From Vulcanimicrobiota bacterium (lineage in GTDB: Bacteria > Vulcanimicrobiota > Xenobia > Xenobiales > Xenobiaceae), in assembly GCA_944322965.1 (NCBI GenBank), contig CALUQR010000002.1, forward strand, positions 1 to 64,000: 64,000 nucleotides of DNA. The letters run 5' to 3'. A program made the translations under genes and the position numbers. Within the stretch, counting starts at the first letter, position 1; each line of letters begins with the position of its first letter. This document shows positions 63,505-64,000 of the stretch, in pieces. Under the pieces are notes generated by a model. That model was not told the origin of the DNA, did not search any database, and worked only from the letters and a program-made list of their open reading frames with translations.

Positions 63505-64000
63505 GTGAAGGTTCTCTTTTTAGCCGCGGAAGCGGTCCCTTATGTGAAAGTTGGCGGTCTGGGCGATGTGGCGGGGGCGCTGCCCGGAGCTCTGCGCCGT
63601 CAAGGGGTAGAGGCGCGCTTGATGATACCTCGCTACGGTCTCTTAGATCCCCACAAGCTGGGCTTGCGCCAGCGTTTAGGTAACTTCCCGGTTACGATGG
63701 ATTGGCGCCGCGAAGAGTGCCAGCTGTGGGAGAACCCTAAGACGGGCGATCTCTTCATCGAAAATCAATATTTCTTCGGTTCGCGCTTCCAAGTCTATGG
63801 CTGCGGCGACGAGGTAGAGCAGTTCGTCCTCTTCTGCCGGGCCGCTCTGGAGGCTTGTCGGCGCGAGGGCTGGGAGCCCGATATTATCCACGCCCACGAT
63901 TGGCATACGGCGGCCGCCATCCGCTTAGCCTGGGCCGCTCCCCACCGGCCGGGATTAGTCTTCACTATCCACAATATGGCCCACCAAGGGAACCAGCGCC
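63505..64000 (+). CDS. glgA: Glycogen synthase GlgA (partial, cut by window end)
   Basis: The first 165 codons from GTG 63505 stay open to the window edge. The N-terminus reads MKVLFLAAEAVPYVKVGGLGDVAGALP, the ADP-glucose-binding KVGGLGDV loop of GT5 glycogen/starch synthases. Further conserved segments are QFVLFCRAALEA, PDIIHAHDWHTA and FTIHNMAHQG. It extends alpha-1,4-glucan from ADP-glucose. The gene is divergent from the phosphohexomutase, with 144 bases between the starts. Confidence 0.92.
   Translation, partial: MKVLFLAAEAVPYVKVGGLGDVAGALPGALRRQGVEARLMIPRYGLLDPHKLGLRQRLGNFPVTMDWRREECQLWENPKTGDLFIENQYFFGSRFQVYGCGDEVEQFVLFCRAALEACRREGWEPDIIHAHDWHTAAAIRLAWAAPHRPGLVFTIHNMAHQGNQR

Overview
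This 64 kb window comes from a bacterial chromosome of moderately high G+C (about 55-60% by eye). It is densely coded, with almost no mobile DNA. I see no transposase, phage gene or CRISPR array. The cell is probably diderm: there is a predicted outer-membrane beta-barrel protein beside a zinc transporter, several lipobox lipoproteins, a TolB-like propeller and an S46 periplasmic peptidase. GTG and TTG starts are common and CCA is encoded in the tRNA. I cannot name the phylum. The housekeeping genes (groESL, rsmI, hpf, miaB, tyrS, leuS, pcnB, rpiA, pepA, rpsU, glgA) are recognisable but diverged, which fits a poorly sampled lineage.

Layout. 1-5 kb: a tandem repeat leads into a kinase-fold gene and a methyltransferase, then groESL and an aminotransferase. 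5-9.7 kb: a minus-strand zinc-uptake operon (ZnuB, ZnuC, ZnuA, an outer-membrane barrel and a small Cys-rich membrane protein) behind a Fur/Zur-like operator and a near-consensus promoter. 9.8-14.7 kb: glycosyltransferase-rsmI, hpf, a lytic transglycosylase with a long structured leader, and cytidine deaminase. 14.9-19.6 kb: a CxxCxGxG protein, ctpA, miaB and a convergent aspartate-type aminotransferase whose upstream region carries the second array of the repeat. 19.9-27.7 kb: a minus-strand run of nucleoside kinase, PfkB sugar kinase, a very large kinase-like/PEGA membrane protein, tyrS and a small OB-like protein. 27.8-33.7 kb: MFS transporter, BamE-like secreted protein, plsC, TolB-like protein, pcnB and rpiA. 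33.8-41.2 kb: a zinc metallopeptidase lipoprotein, pepA, FUN14 and DUF4013 membrane proteins, tRNA-Ala with a perfect-consensus promoter, and three zinc-ribbon genes, the last frameshifted. 41.2-44.3 kb: a Fur-type feoABC iron-uptake operon. 44.3-51.4 kb: S46 peptidase, leuS, a Sel1-repeat protein and a Bax-inhibitor-like protein. 51.5-59.3 kb: a single-gene NRPS with the order A-T-C-A-T-reductase, then a lipoprotein. 59.5-64 kb: two flavodoxin-fold genes, rpsU, a large phosphohexomutase and the start of glgA, divergent from each other.

How the genes work together. Metal supply is a clear theme, with separate Fur-family-type operators before a zinc importer and a ferrous-iron importer. Translation genes are spread through the window (hpf, rsmI, miaB, tyrS, leuS, rpsU, tRNA-Ala). 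Carbohydrate storage is suggested by glgA beside a phosphohexomutase. The best candidates for new biology are the stand-alone dipeptide-reductase NRPS, an approximately 50 bp repeat family found directly upstream of two genes, long loopless palindromes (one inside the feoC-like gene), a FeoB with about 50 extra residues in its G domain, and a predicted pseudokinase fused to PEGA domains. All coordinates, motif matches and family names come from reading the sequence; no database search was run.
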